From Bradyrhizobium murdochi (GTDB lineage Bacteria; Pseudomonadota; Alphaproteobacteria; Rhizobiales; Xanthobacteraceae), in NCBI RefSeq assembly GCF_000472965.1, contig NZ_AXAU01000009.1, positions 1 through 64,000 on the forward strand: DNA of 64,000 nucleotides, read 5' to 3'. The notes under the pieces are model-generated. The model saw nothing but the letters and a program-made list of their open reading frames with translations, ran no database searches and was not told the DNA's origin. The position numbers and the translations under genes are program-made. This document shows, in pieces, positions 1 through 9,111 of the stretch (positions are counted from its first letter, which is position 1; the number at the start of each line of letters is the position of its first letter).

Positions 1-984
1 GTCCACGGCATCAAGCGGCGGTCGTCCTCGTTCAACACGGCGCGGATCGATCACCTCTACCAGGACCCGCATTCCCGCAAGGTGCCGTTCCTGCTGCATT
101 ACGGCGACATGACCGACTCGACCAACCTGATCCGGCTGATGCAGCAGATCAGGCCGACCGAGATCTACAACCTCGCCGCCCAGAGCCATGTCGGCGTCAG
201 TTTCGAAAGCCCGGAATACACCGCCAACGCCGACGCCATCGGCGTGCTGCGGCTGCTGGAGGCGATCCGCATCCTCGGCATGGAGAAGGAGACGCGGTTC
301 TATCAGGCCTCGACCTCGGAGCTCTACGGCCTGGTCCAGGAGGTGCCGCAGAAGGAGACCACGCCGTTCTACCCGCGCTCGCCTTACGGCGTCGCCAAGC
401 TGTACGGCTACTGGATCACGGTCAATTACCGTGAGGCCTACGGCATGTTTGCCAGTAACGGCATCCTGTTCAACCACGAGAGCCCGATCCGCGGCGAGAC
501 GTTCGTCACCCGCAAGATCACCCGCAGCGTCGCCCGCATCGAGACCGGCCTGGAGGAGGCGCTCTACCTCGGCAACCTCGAGGCCAAGCGCGACTGGGGC
601 CATGCGCGCGACTATATCGAGGGCATGCACAAGATCCTGCAGGCGGATGCCCCGGACGATTTCGTGCTGGCGACCGGCGAGACGCGTTCGGTGCGCGAGT
701 TCGTCGAACTGGCGTTCGCCGAAGTCGGCCGCCGCATCGAGTGGCGCGGCCAAGGCGTCGACGAGACCGGCGTCGACACAAAATCCGGCAAGACCGTGGT
801 CCGCATCGATCCGGTCTATTTCCGCCCCACCGAGGTCGATCTTCTGGTCGGCGATGCCAGCAAGGCGCGCGAGAAACTGGGCTGGAAGCCCAAGACGTCG
901 TTCGCCCAGATGGTCAAGGAAATGGTCGCGAACGATCTCGACGAAGCGAGGCGGGAGGTCGCCAATGGCAAGCCTGCCGTTTGA
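1..984 (+). CDS. gmd: GDP-mannose 4,6-dehydratase, 5' truncated
   Basis: This enzyme converts GDP-mannose to GDP-4-keto-6-deoxymannose in the cytoplasm, the first step to GDP-L-fucose. The frame is open from base 1, where the residues VHGIKRRSSSFNT already belong to the family, so the N-terminal Rossmann glycine motif lies outside the window. An internal GTG at 82 is not the start. The catalytic region is visible as STSELYG followed by the Tyr-Lys pair in YGVAKLYGYW, and NHESPIRGETFVTRKI is also typical. The last 20 bases overlap the next gene, fcl, so the two are co-translated. The GDP-mannose supply gene manC lies at 18297. Family assignment is very secure; only the start is missing. Confidence 0.96.
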   Translation, partial: VHGIKRRSSSFNTARIDHLYQDPHSRKVPFLLHYGDMTDSTNLIRLMQQIRPTEIYNLAAQSHVGVSFESPEYTANADAIGVLRLLEAIRILGMEKETRFYQASTSELYGLVQEVPQKETTPFYPRSPYGVAKLYGYWITVNYREAYGMFASNGILFNHESPIRGETFVTRKITRSVARIETGLEEALYLGNLEAKRDWGHARDYIEGMHKILQADAPDDFVLATGETRSVREFVELAFAEVGRRIEWRGQGVDETGVDTKSGKTVVRIDPVYFRPTEVDLLVGDASKAREKLGWKPKTSFAQMVKEMVANDLDEARREVANGKPAV

Positions 985-1918
985 GCTGAAGGGCAAGACG
1001 GTCTACGTCGCCGGCCACCGCGGCATGGTCGGCGCCGCGCTGGTGCGCCGGCTGGCGCGGGAAGACGTCGAACTGCTGACGACGCCCCGCAATGAGGTCG
1101 ATCTGCGCAATCAGGCCGCGGTCAATGCGTGGTTTGCCGCCAACCGGCCCCAGGTGGTGTTTCTGGCGGCCGCCAAGGTCGGCGGCATCGTCGCCAACAA
1201 CACGCTGCGCGCCGAATTCCTCTACGACAATCTGGCGATTGCTTCGAACGTGATCCATGCGGCGCATCTCCACGGCGCCGAGAAGCTGATGTTTCTCGGC
1301 TCCTCCTGCATCTATCCCAAGCTGGCGCCGCAGCCGCTGCGCGAGGACTCGATGCTGACGGGGCCGCTGGAGCCGACCAACGAACCCTATGCGATTGCCA
1401 AGATCGCCGGGATCAAGATGGTGGAGGCCTATCGCAGCCAGTACGGCGCCGACTTCATCAATGTGATGCCGACCAATCTTTACGGCCGCGGCGACAATTA
1501 TCACCCCGAATACAGCCACGTCGTCGCCGCCCTGATCCGCCGCTTTCACGAGGCCAAGGTTGCCGGCGCCAAGGAGGTCGTGGTCTGGGGTACCGGCACG
1601 CCGCGGCGCGAATTCCTCTATGTCGATGATCTCGCCGACGCCTGCATCCATCTGATGAAGACCTATTCGGAGAGTGAACTGGTTAATATCGGCACCGGCG
1701 AGGACATCACGATCGCCGAATTCGCCCGCGTGGTCGCGGCAATCGTCGGCTATACCGGAGCGATTAGTTTTGATGCCTCGCGCCCCGACGGCACGCCGCG
1801 AAAGCTGCTCGACGTCAGCCGCCTGGCAAAACTCGGCTGGCGGGCCAGCACGAAGCTTGAGGACGGCATCCGGCTCGCCTACCAAGCCTATCTCAGCGAG
1901 CACGCAATAACCAAGTAG
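965..1918 (+). CDS. fcl: GDP-L-fucose synthase (epimerase/reductase)
   Basis: This 317-residue short-chain dehydrogenase turns the Gmd product into GDP-L-fucose with NADPH. The nucleotide-binding motif GHRGMVG is near residue 18, the SSCIYP segment carries the active-site serine and cysteine, and the Tyr-Lys pair is in YAIAKIAG. The length matches WcaG/Fcl enzymes. The ATG at 965 lies inside gmd and the genes overlap by 20 bases, which suggests translational coupling. The product should feed fucose or a derived 6-deoxyhexose into the surface polysaccharide made by the surrounding cluster. A hairpin terminator follows the stop. Confidence 0.96.
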   Translation: MASLPFELKGKTVYVAGHRGMVGAALVRRLAREDVELLTTPRNEVDLRNQAAVNAWFAANRPQVVFLAAAKVGGIVANNTLRAEFLYDNLAIASNVIHAAHLHGAEKLMFLGSSCIYPKLAPQPLREDSMLTGPLEPTNEPYAIAKIAGIKMVEAYRSQYGADFINVMPTNLYGRGDNYHPEYSHVVAALIRRFHEAKVAGAKEVVVWGTGTPRREFLYVDDLADACIHLMKTYSESELVNIGTGEDITIAEFARVVAAIVGYTGAISFDASRPDGTPRKLLDVSRLAKLGWRASTKLEDGIRLAYQAYLSEHAITK

Positions 1919-1941
1919 AAATAGGCGTTTCTGCAATAAAA

Positions 1942-1965
1942 AAGCCCCGGATGTATCCGGGGCTT
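1942..1965. terminator. Bidirectional rho-independent terminator between fcl and the FAH gene
   Basis: Perfect 10-bp arms (AAGCCCCGGA and TCCGGGGCTT) surround a TGTA loop. An A-run precedes the left arm, so the hairpin can act for the rightward fcl transcript and, less ideally, for the leftward gene that ends at 1990. Confidence 0.85.
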
Positions 1966-1989
1966 CTTGCTGTCGAAAGTATCGTCGGC

Positions 1990-2691
1990 CTATTCCGGCT
2001 TACCGATATTCACCTTCAGCGTGCCGACGCCGTCGACGCCGCACTCGATCTTGTCGCCGGGATTGAGCTGCGAGACCCCGGCCGGCGTGCCGGTCATGAT
2101 GATGTCGCCGGCGGCGAGTTTCACCTGCTGCGAGAGCTGCCAGATGATTTCGGGCACGCTCCAGATCAGTTCGGTGAGGTCGCCCTTCTGCGTTTCCTTG
2201 CCGTTGACCGTTAGCCAGATCTTGCCCTTGGCAGGATGGCCGATCTTGGATGCGGGCTGGATAGCGGAGCAGGGTGCGGAATAATCGAAGGACTTTCCGA
2301 CTTCCCACGGCCGCTCCTTCTTGCGCGAGGCGATCTGCAGGTCGCGGCGGGTGAGGTCGATACCGACGGCGTAGCCGTAGACATGATCGAGCGCCTTGTC
2401 GGCCGGGATGTTGAGGCCGCCGCTCTTCATAGCGACGATCAGTTCGACTTCGTGATGCAGGTCCTTGGTCAGCGGCGGATAGGGGATCGTGGCGCCGTCG
2501 GGAACCAGCATGTCGGCGTGCTTGGCGAAGAAGAACGGCGGCGCGCGCTCGTCATTGCCCATCTCTCTGATGTGCTCGAGATAGTTGCGGCCGACGCACC
2601 AGATGCGGCGAACCGGATAGGAGCCGGTCTCGCCGACAACGGGAAGCGTGGGCTGCGGGGCTGCTGATATGACGTAGGAGGCTGCGGTCAT
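1990..2691 (-). CDS. Fumarylacetoacetate hydrolase family protein, fumarylpyruvate-hydrolase-like
   Basis: This 233-residue protein belongs to the FAH superfamily of metal-dependent C-C bond hydrolases and decarboxylases. The core is clear: WCVGRNYLEH near residue 31, the acidic metal-ligand segment HHEVELIVAM near residue 80, GYAVGIDLTRRDLQ, and the C-terminal IIMTGTPAGV with GDKIECGVDGVGTL. The length fits the short fumarylpyruvate hydrolase or isomerase group (NagK-like) rather than tyrosine-pathway FAH, which is about 420 residues. No aromatic-catabolism genes are next to it, and it sits alone between surface-polysaccharide genes, so the substrate cannot be stated. It converges with fcl on a shared terminator. 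Confidence 0.85.
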   Translation of the reverse strand: MTAASYVISAAPQPTLPVVGETGSYPVRRIWCVGRNYLEHIREMGNDERAPPFFFAKHADMLVPDGATIPYPPLTKDLHHEVELIVAMKSGGLNIPADKALDHVYGYAVGIDLTRRDLQIASRKKERPWEVGKSFDYSAPCSAIQPASKIGHPAKGKIWLTVNGKETQKGDLTELIWSVPEIIWQLSQQVKLAAGDIIMTGTPAGVSQLNPGDKIECGVDGVGTLKVNIGKPE

Positions 2692-2735
2692 GAAAAGGGT
2701 CTCGGGTTACGGTGGAAATCCGGAGTCTTCTAGTT

Positions 2736-2784
2736 GAGCATGATCTTTTCGGAAAACCGGTGCCCACTTTTCCGGATCATGCTC
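2736..2784. repeat. Palindromic intergenic repeat (GAGCATGATC family), intact copy
   Basis: Outer arms GAGCATGATC and GATCATGCTC are perfect 10-bp inverted copies, with inner near-symmetry CGGAAAA/TTTTCCG. The element lies between two genes read on the minus strand. This sequence type is widespread between genes in Bradyrhizobium relatives. It could fold as an RNA hairpin in the transcript that joins the two flanking genes. Confidence 0.85.
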
Positions 2785-2790
2785 TAGCTT

Positions 2791-4611
2791 TTACGCGGTT
2801 GCGCTGACCGGCGCCAGACTGGGCGGACCGGCTTCGCGCTGCTGCAGGCGGAAGAAGGAAGCATAACGCCCGCCGCGGCGCAGCAAATCGTCATGCTGGC
2901 CGCGTTCGACGATCTCGCCGGCCTCGACCACCAGGATGGCATCGGCATGCATGATGGTGTGCAGGCGGTGGGCGATCACGATGGTGGTGCGGTTCCGGCA
3001 GAGATGCTCGATCGCCTCCTGCACGGCTTTCTCGGACTCGGAATCGAGCGCCGCGGTGGCCTCATCGAGCAGAATGATCGGCGCGTTCTTGATCAGCGCC
3101 CGGGCCACTGCGATGCGCTGGCGCTGGCCGCCGGATAGTTGCGTGCCGTGCTCGCCGACCGGCGTGTCATAGCCGAGTGGAAAGCCCATGATGAAATCGT
3201 GCGCGCAGGCCGCCTTCGCCGCCGCCACGATCTCGTCCTGGCTGGCGCCTTCCTTGCCGAAGGCGATGTTGGCGCCGATCGTGTCGCGGAACAAATAGAC
3301 GTCCTGGCCGACATAGGCGGTCTGCCGCCGCAGCGAGCGCCGCGACACGCTGGAAATGCTCTTGCCGTCGACCAGGATTTCGCCTTGGTTCACCTCGTAG
3401 AGCCGCAGCAGCAGCGCGAGTACGGTTGACTTGCCGCCGCCGGAAGGGCCGACCAGCGCGGTGGTCTTGCCGGGCTCGGCGACGAAGCTCATTCGATTCA
3501 GGACCGGCTCGCCTGGCCGGTAGCAGAAGGTCACGTCGCGGAATTCGACCCGCGCGTCAGTGAGCTTTAGCGTCGGCTTGTCACCGTCGTCAGGCTCGCT
3601 CGGTGGGCTGTCGACGATTTCGAGCAGCTTGCGCGCGCCGATCAGGTTGCTGTTGAGCTCGATGTTGAGCCGCGCCAGCCGCTTGGCCGGCTCATAGGCC
3701 AACAGGAACGCGGTCAGGAATGAGAAGAACTGGCCGGGCGAGGCGCCCATCGCGACCACGCGATAGCCGCCATACATCAGGCCGCCGGCGATCGCGAAGC
3801 CGCCGAGGGTTTCCATCAATGGGCTGGAGCGGTTGGAAACGCGCGCCATCTTGTTGGCGTTGCGCTCGACCGCGGCGATGCTGGCGTCGATCCGTTCGCG
3901 CATCGCCTGTTCGAGCGTAAAGGCTTTCACGGTGCGGATGCCCTGCAGCGATTCCTGCATCGTCTCCATGATGTCGGCGGTGCCCGAGAACTGGTTGTGT
4001 GCAAGACCCTTGATGCGCTTCACCAGCTTGCGCAGGACGATCATCGCCGGCGGCGCCACCGCAAAACCGAGCAGCGCCATCAGGGGATCGGTCATCACCA
4101 TGACGACGACGAGCGCGATCAGCGACAGCAGATCGCGGCCAATGGCGTTGATCAGGAGATTGAGCACCTGCGTCACCGCGGTGGCGCCAGCAGTGAGCCG
4201 CGCCAGGAATTCCGATGAATGCCGCTCGGAGAAAAACGCGATGTTTTCGCTCATCAGCTTGGCGAACAGCCGGCGCTGGTTATTTGCGAGGATCGCATTG
4301 CCGATCTGCGACAGGATCACGGTGTGCCCGTAGGTCGCCGCACCCTTGATCGTAAAGATGACGACGGTGACCAGCGACAAGAGCGCAATCCCGCGCACAT
4401 CCTTGTCGACATAGGCCTTGTTGATGACCTCGCCGAGCAGGTAGGCGGAACCCGCGGTTGTCACCGCCGCCAATCCCATCAGCGAAAAGGCGAGCAGATA
4501 GCGCCGCCAGTAGGCGAGCCCCTGTTCAGCGACGAGGCGCCGAATCAGGATCGCCGCACCATAGGGGTCGTCGGTGATTTTCTTCGGAGTTTCTGTAGGA
4601 AGTTCGGTCAT
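2791..4611 (-). CDS. ABC exporter, MsbA/lipid-exporter type (fused membrane and ATPase domains)
   Basis: This is a 606-residue half-transporter with an N-terminal six-helix membrane domain (about residues 35-330) and a C-terminal ATPase. Walker A is GPSGGGKST at 388-396, the signature LSGGQ at 493-497 and Walker B IILLDE at 513-518, followed by the switch histidine in VIAHRL. The layout matches MsbA-type exporters of lipid A, lipid-linked sugars or drugs. Its place beside lipopolysaccharide genes supports an envelope lipid or glycan substrate, but the sequence does not prove this. The start has an upstream GGAACGCGG segment. The gene is separated from galE by about 100 bases and probably shares its direction of transcription. 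Confidence 0.88.
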   Translation of the reverse strand: MTELPTETPKKITDDPYGAAILIRRLVAEQGLAYWRRYLLAFSLMGLAAVTTAGSAYLLGEVINKAYVDKDVRGIALLSLVTVVIFTIKGAATYGHTVILSQIGNAILANNQRRLFAKLMSENIAFFSERHSSEFLARLTAGATAVTQVLNLLINAIGRDLLSLIALVVVMVMTDPLMALLGFAVAPPAMIVLRKLVKRIKGLAHNQFSGTADIMETMQESLQGIRTVKAFTLEQAMRERIDASIAAVERNANKMARVSNRSSPLMETLGGFAIAGGLMYGGYRVVAMGASPGQFFSFLTAFLLAYEPAKRLARLNIELNSNLIGARKLLEIVDSPPSEPDDGDKPTLKLTDARVEFRDVTFCYRPGEPVLNRMSFVAEPGKTTALVGPSGGGKSTVLALLLRLYEVNQGEILVDGKSISSVSRRSLRRQTAYVGQDVYLFRDTIGANIAFGKEGASQDEIVAAAKAACAHDFIMGFPLGYDTPVGEHGTQLSGGQRQRIAVARALIKNAPIILLDEATAALDSESEKAVQEAIEHLCRNRTTIVIAHRLHTIMHADAILVVEAGEIVERGQHDDLLRRGGRYASFFRLQQREAGPPSLAPVSATA

Positions 4612-4715
4612 CCGCGTTCCATTGACGGCGCCTGGATAGCCCGGCGCGTCAGGGCTGCTGCGATGCCTCCTTGCCCGCTTAGAGAGGCTTTTTCAAGCCA
4701 AATAAGCGCTTGATT

Positions 4716-5729
4716 TCAGGCCGATTCCGCACGCTGCGGAAGGCCACCGCGTTCGCTGAACAGTCGCTTTTCCCAGGTCAGCGCGTGGCCGGCAATGGTT
4801 TCGAGATTGTCGTATTGCGGCGTCCACTCCAGCATCGAACGAATGCGGCTGGTATCGGCAACCATGGTCACGATGTCGCCCGGGCGGCGCGGCGCATAGG
4901 AGACCGCGAAATTGCGCATCGAGACGCGGCGGACGGCCTCGATGGTTTCCAGCACCGAATAGCCGCGGCCGTAGCCGCAGTTCAGCGTGATCGAGCTTCC
5001 ACCGCCTCGCAGGTATGACAGCGCGGCGCGATGGGCCTCCGCGAGATCGCTGACATGGATGAAATCGCGGATGCAGCTTCCGTCTGGCGTCGGGTAGTCG
5101 GTTCCGTACACGTCGACCTTGGCGCGCTGCCCGGTGGCGGCTTCGACCGCAATCTTGAACAGATGCGTCGCGCCGACGGTCGAGAGGCCACAGCGGCCGT
5201 TCGGATCGGCGCCGGCGACGTTGAAATAGCGCAACACGACGTACTTCATATCGTGTGCACCGGTGACGTCATGCAGCATGATTTCAGTCATCAGCTTGGA
5301 TGAGCCGTAAGGCGACATCGGCCGCGTCGGCGCGTGTTCCGGCACCGGCACCTGGTCCGGATTGCCGTAGACGGCAGCCGTTGACGAAAAGATGAAGCGG
5401 CTGACTCCACTCTTCACCGCTGAATTCAAGAGGCTGCGGGTCGTCATGGTGTTGTTGCGGTAATAGCCGAGCGGATCGCGCATCGAATCCGGCACCACGA
5501 CGGAGCCGGCGAAATGAATGATGCTCTCGACGCGGTGCTGGGCGATCACGCCCTCGACGAGATTTTCGTCCCCGGCGTCGCCGATGAACAGCGGCACGGG
5601 GCGGGGCAAAAGCGAGGAAAATCCGGTGGACAGGTTGTCGATCACGACGACGCTTTCGCCGGCGTCCACCAGCGCATGAACCGTATGACTTCCGATATAA
5701 CCGGCGCCACCGGTGACGAGCACGGTCAT
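4716..5729 (-). CDS. galE: UDP-glucose 4-epimerase
   Basis: This 337-residue cytoplasmic enzyme interconverts UDP-glucose and UDP-galactose. The NAD-binding motif GGAGYIGS is at residues 7-14, the FSSTAAVYG segment supplies the active-site Ser/Thr, and YGSSK holds the catalytic Tyr and Lys. PYGSSKLM, ALRYFNVAGA-like and GTDYPTPDGSCIRDFIHVSDLA segments are diagnostic for GalE. A strong ribosome site (GGGAGAGG) lies just before the ATG. It should provide galactosyl donors for the surface polysaccharide genes around it, and it reads away from the lpcC-like gene, so the 128 bases between them probably carry two promoters. Confidence 0.95.
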   Translation of the reverse strand: MTVLVTGGAGYIGSHTVHALVDAGESVVVIDNLSTGFSSLLPRPVPLFIGDAGDENLVEGVIAQHRVESIIHFAGSVVVPDSMRDPLGYYRNNTMTTRSLLNSAVKSGVSRFIFSSTAAVYGNPDQVPVPEHAPTRPMSPYGSSKLMTEIMLHDVTGAHDMKYVVLRYFNVAGADPNGRCGLSTVGATHLFKIAVEAATGQRAKVDVYGTDYPTPDGSCIRDFIHVSDLAEAHRAALSYLRGGGSSITLNCGYGRGYSVLETIEAVRRVSMRNFAVSYAPRRPGDIVTMVADTSRIRSMLEWTPQYDNLETIAGHALTWEKRLFSERGGLPQRAESA

Positions 5730-5857
5730 GGGTCACCTCTCCCGATTTATTTGCAGGCAATGCTAGGGGGCTCGCGGTGAAGAGGGGGTTTCGGCGCTGG
5801 CGAACTGGCCACTATGCTTAATGTTGCGTATAGGAACTGGCCGAAACGGAGCCGGAC

Positions 5858-6904
5858 GTGCCGATCGAGAACAATTTGGCCAGTGATCTGCAACTGATCG
5901 TGCCGAATCTGCACAGGCGCTATTCGGGCGTCACGGCGACCAACCGGATGGTGGCGCCGAAGCTCGCGCAAATGTACCGCGCAGCATGGCTCGGGCCGCA
6001 CGCGCCCGACGCCATCGCGCGGATGGGTTTTGCGGATCTGTTGAAACTCTGGCGGCATCGCAACTCCCTGATCTGGCACGCGCGACGCAATGACGAGATG
6101 ATTGTCGGCGTCTTGCTGCGTGCGCTGGGCTGGCCGCTGAAACTCGTCTTCACCTCGGCGGCGCAGCGGCATCACACCTGGCTGACGCGCTGGCTGATCC
6201 GGCAGATGGATGCCGTGATCGCAACCTCCGAACTGTCGGCGTCGTTTCTCAAACGCGAGGCGACGGTCGTGATGCACGGCGTCGATACCAACGCCTACGC
6301 GCCGCCGGCCGATCGCGCCGCAGCGTTTGCCGAGGCGAAACTGCCAGGACATTACGCGATCGGCTGCTTTGGACGCGTGCGCGCGCAAAAGGGCACGGAC
6401 GTGTTCGTCGAGGCGATGTGCCGGCTGCTGCCGCGCTATCCCGATTTCACCGCCGTCATCGTCGGCGCGGTCGTGCCGGAGCAGCAGGGTTTTGCCGATG
6501 GCTTGAAACGGCAGATCGAGGCGGCCGGGCTGCAATCGCGCATCGTCATCACGGGCGAGCTCGAAATCGAGGAAGTGCAGCGCTGGTACCAACGGCTGAC
6601 GATCTACGCCTTCACCTCGCGCAATGAAGGCTTTGGCCTGACGCTGATCGAGGCGATGGCGGCAGGTGCGGCGCTGGTGGCGGCGCGGGCAGGCGCAGCG
6701 GAGTTCGTGGTCGAGGACGGTGTGACCGGCGTGCTGACGCCGCCGGGCGATACCGAGGCGCTGGTCGCGGCGCTTGAGCCTTTGATGCGCGATCCGGCCT
6801 CGGCACATGCGATGGGCGAGCGGGCGCGTGCGCGCGTGCTGGAAAAGTTCAGTCTTGAGGCGGAGGCAAAGGCGATCGCCGCAGTCTATCGCACGCTCGA
6901 TTGA
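5858..6904 (+). CDS. lpcC: Glycosyltransferase family 4, LpcC-like LPS core mannosyltransferase
   Basis: This is a 348-residue GT-B enzyme of group 1. The N-terminal lobe begins with the LIVPNLHRRYSGVT segment seen in rhizobial LpcC core mannosyltransferases. The C-terminal lobe has GCFGRVRAQKGTDVFVEA near residue 170 and the donor-binding E-x7-E region in SRNEGFGLTLIEAMAAG. The start is a GTG at 5858 preceded by GGAGCCGGAC. LpcC attaches mannose to the inner Kdo of the core, which fits the core-synthesis neighbours waaF, hldD and hldE. The assignment to LpcC is by recognised similarity and gene context. The 3' end overlaps the convergent waaF gene by 19 bases. Confidence 0.8.
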   Translation: MPIENNLASDLQLIVPNLHRRYSGVTATNRMVAPKLAQMYRAAWLGPHAPDAIARMGFADLLKLWRHRNSLIWHARRNDEMIVGVLLRALGWPLKLVFTSAAQRHHTWLTRWLIRQMDAVIATSELSASFLKREATVVMHGVDTNAYAPPADRAAAFAEAKLPGHYAIGCFGRVRAQKGTDVFVEAMCRLLPRYPDFTAVIVGAVVPEQQGFADGLKRQIEAAGLQSRIVITGELEIEEVQRWYQRLTIYAFTSRNEGFGLTLIEAMAAGAALVAARAGAAEFVVEDGVTGVLTPPGDTEALVAALEPLMRDPASAHAMGERARARVLEKFSLEAEAKAIAAVYRTLD

Positions 6905-7920
6905 GCCATCACGCGCTGCGCGATGTCGGCGACGTCAGACGCCGCGATGTCACGCATGCAACGATGGTTGTTCATGGTGCAAACCGTGCGCTGGCAGGGC
7001 TGACAGGCGAGCTTCGATTTGGTCTGCAGCACCGTGGCGGCAAGGCCGTTCAGCGGCGCCCAGAGATAGGGGCTGGTGGGGCCGAAAATGCCCATGGTCG
7101 GCGTGCCGATCGCGGCCGCGATGTGCATCAGGCCGGAGTCGTTCGAGATCGCCACGCTCGCCGCCGCCATCGCCAGTATGCCGTTGCGCAAGTCAGTCCC
7201 GGTGAGGTCGCGGGCCTTGCCGCCGGTGGCGGAGACGATTTCCTGCGCCAGTGCCTTTTCGCCGGGACCGCCGACCACCCAGACGTCGAGGCCGCGCTCG
7301 ATCAGGAGCCGCGCGGCTTCCGGATAATAGGTCCATCGCTTTGAGGCGCCGACGGAGCCCGGGCCGAGCGCTACGGCGGGGCCCGTGCCGAGCCCGCTCG
7401 CCTGCCGCCAGCGGGCCGTTTCCTCCGGCGGAACTACGAGCTGCGGCACTGGCCATTCCGGCGGCAGCGGCGTGCTGTCGGGCAGCGCCAGCGCGGCATT
7501 CTTGTCGATAAAGCGGGGCAGGGCCTTTTCGCCCCAGCGCATCCGGTTGATCAGCCCGAATCGCGCCTCGCCGAAAAAGCCGACGCGCTCGGGGATGCCG
7601 GCCAGCGCGGGCGCAATCGCCGCCTTCCAGGTGCGGGGCAGGACGAGGGCGGTTCCATAACCGCGGGCGCGCAGTTCGGTGGCGAGGCCCCGCTGCTTGG
7701 CCAGCGCAAGCCGGCTGCGCGGCAGGTTCCAGACGATGCCCGCCCGGACACCGGGCATATAGTCGACCAGCGGTGCGCAAAGGGGGGTCACCAGGAGGTC
7801 GACCGGGCGGTTCGGCCAGCGCTGCTTTAATACCCGCACCACGGTATGGCCGCGGACGAAATCGCCAATCCACATATAGGGAACGATCAGGATAGGCCTG
7901 GTGTCGGCGCTATCTTCCAT
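6886..7920 (-). CDS. waaF: ADP-heptose:LPS heptosyltransferase (GT9)
   Basis: This 344-residue GT9 enzyme should add heptose to the LPS inner core. ILIVPYMWIGDFVRGHTVVR at the N-terminus, ALGPGSVGASKRW for donor phosphate contacts, and the conserved ISNDSGLMHIAAAIGTPTMGIFGPTSP block near residue 250 identify the family. The cysteine-rich segment CQPCQRTVCTMNNHRCM close to the C-terminus is usual for WaaF. The ATG at 7920 is chosen because GGGA lies five bases upstream. A second in-frame ATG at 7950 would add ten residues but has no clear ribosome site. It is divergent from hldD and hldE, which make its ADP-heptose donor. Confidence 0.9.
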   Translation of the reverse strand: MEDSADTRPILIVPYMWIGDFVRGHTVVRVLKQRWPNRPVDLLVTPLCAPLVDYMPGVRAGIVWNLPRSRLALAKQRGLATELRARGYGTALVLPRTWKAAIAPALAGIPERVGFFGEARFGLINRMRWGEKALPRFIDKNAALALPDSTPLPPEWPVPQLVVPPEETARWRQASGLGTGPAVALGPGSVGASKRWTYYPEAARLLIERGLDVWVVGGPGEKALAQEIVSATGGKARDLTGTDLRNGILAMAAASVAISNDSGLMHIAAAIGTPTMGIFGPTSPYLWAPLNGLAATVLQTKSKLACQPCQRTVCTMNNHRCMRDIAASDVADIAQRVMAQSSVR

Positions 7921-8115
7921 TTCGATCCCATTTGGTGAATTGAAATTCATATCTTGGCTTATTTCGTCGCTAACCGATTGCCGGCCCGTCGGTAGCCGCT
8001 CGAAGGCGACACGTAAAGCCGGTCGATTCGGTCTTCGATCCGCCGAGGAGCAAAGTTGCCTGCCGCGCGGGAGTGAGGCAAAGCTTTCGCCCGAACAATC
8101 ATGGCAGGGGATGGC

Positions 8116-9093
8116 ATGTTGCTGGTGACCGGGGGTGCCGGTTTTATCGGGTCGAACGTTGTGGCTGCGTTGAATGACGCCGGCCGGGACGTCGTCGTGT
8201 GCGACGTGCTCGGCCATGACGGCAAATGGCGCAATCTGGCCAAACGCCGGCTGGCCGATTTTGTACCGCCTTCGGAACTGATGGACTGGCTGAAGGGCCG
8301 CCGGTTGGAGGCGATCATCCATCTCGGCGCCATTTCCGAGACCACGGCGACAGACGGCGACCTGGTGATCGAGACCAATTTCCGCCTGTCGATGCGGTTG
8401 CTCGACTGGTGCACGGCCAACGCCACGCCGCTGATCTACGCGTCCTCGGCCGCGACCTATGGCGACGGCGAGCAGGGGTTTGGCGACGACCAGTCAATGG
8501 ACGCACTGAAGCGGCTGCGGCCGATGAACCTCTATGGCTGGAGCAAGCATCTGTTCGACATGGCGGTCGCCGAACGCTCAGCGCGCGGCGAACGGCTGCC
8601 GCCGCAATGGGCGGGATTGAAGTTCTTCAACGTGTTCGGCCCCAATGAATATCACAAGGGCACGATGATGAGCGTGCTGGCGCGGCGCTTCGACGACATT
8701 AAGGCCGGCCGTCCGGTGCAATTGTTCAGGTCGCATCGCGAAGGGATCGCCGACGGGGACCAGCGGCGCGACTTCATCTATGTCGACGACGTCGTGCGCG
8801 TCACGATGTGGCTGCTCTCGACGCCTGATGTCAGCGGCATCTTCAACGTCGGAACCGGCACGGCGCGCAGCTTTCGCGATCTGATGCTATCGGCCTATGC
8901 CGCGCTCGGCATCGCACCGAACATCCAGTATATCGACATGCCCGAGCAGATCCGCGGCAGCTATCAGTACTTCACCCAGAGCGAGGTCGATCGGTTGCTG
9001 AACGCCGGGTATAATGGCGGCTTTACCGCGCTCGAAGATGCAGTCGAAACCTACGTGAAGGTTTTTCTCGATCGTCCCGATCGCTTTCGCTGA
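8116..9093 (+). CDS. hldD: ADP-L-glycero-D-manno-heptose 6-epimerase
   Basis: This 325-residue SDR-type epimerase forms ADP-L,D-heptose for the LPS core. The NAD(P) motif TGGAGFIGSN is at the very N-terminus. HLGAISETTATDGD, the YASSAATYGDGE segment, the Tyr-Lys pair in YGWSKHLFD, and FNVFGPNEYHKG are all characteristic of HldD/RfaD. An in-frame ATG at 8101 exists, but AGGGG lies directly upstream of the ATG at 8116, where the family also begins. hldE follows after 18 bases, so both last steps of heptose activation are one transcription unit. Confidence 0.95.
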   Translation: MLLVTGGAGFIGSNVVAALNDAGRDVVVCDVLGHDGKWRNLAKRRLADFVPPSELMDWLKGRRLEAIIHLGAISETTATDGDLVIETNFRLSMRLLDWCTANATPLIYASSAATYGDGEQGFGDDQSMDALKRLRPMNLYGWSKHLFDMAVAERSARGERLPPQWAGLKFFNVFGPNEYHKGTMMSVLARRFDDIKAGRPVQLFRSHREGIADGDQRRDFIYVDDVVRVTMWLLSTPDVSGIFNVGTGTARSFRDLMLSAYAALGIAPNIQYIDMPEQIRGSYQYFTQSEVDRLLNAGYNGGFTALEDAVETYVKVFLDRPDRFR

Positions 9094-9111
9094 TGGGCAC
9101 CAGGTAGACAG

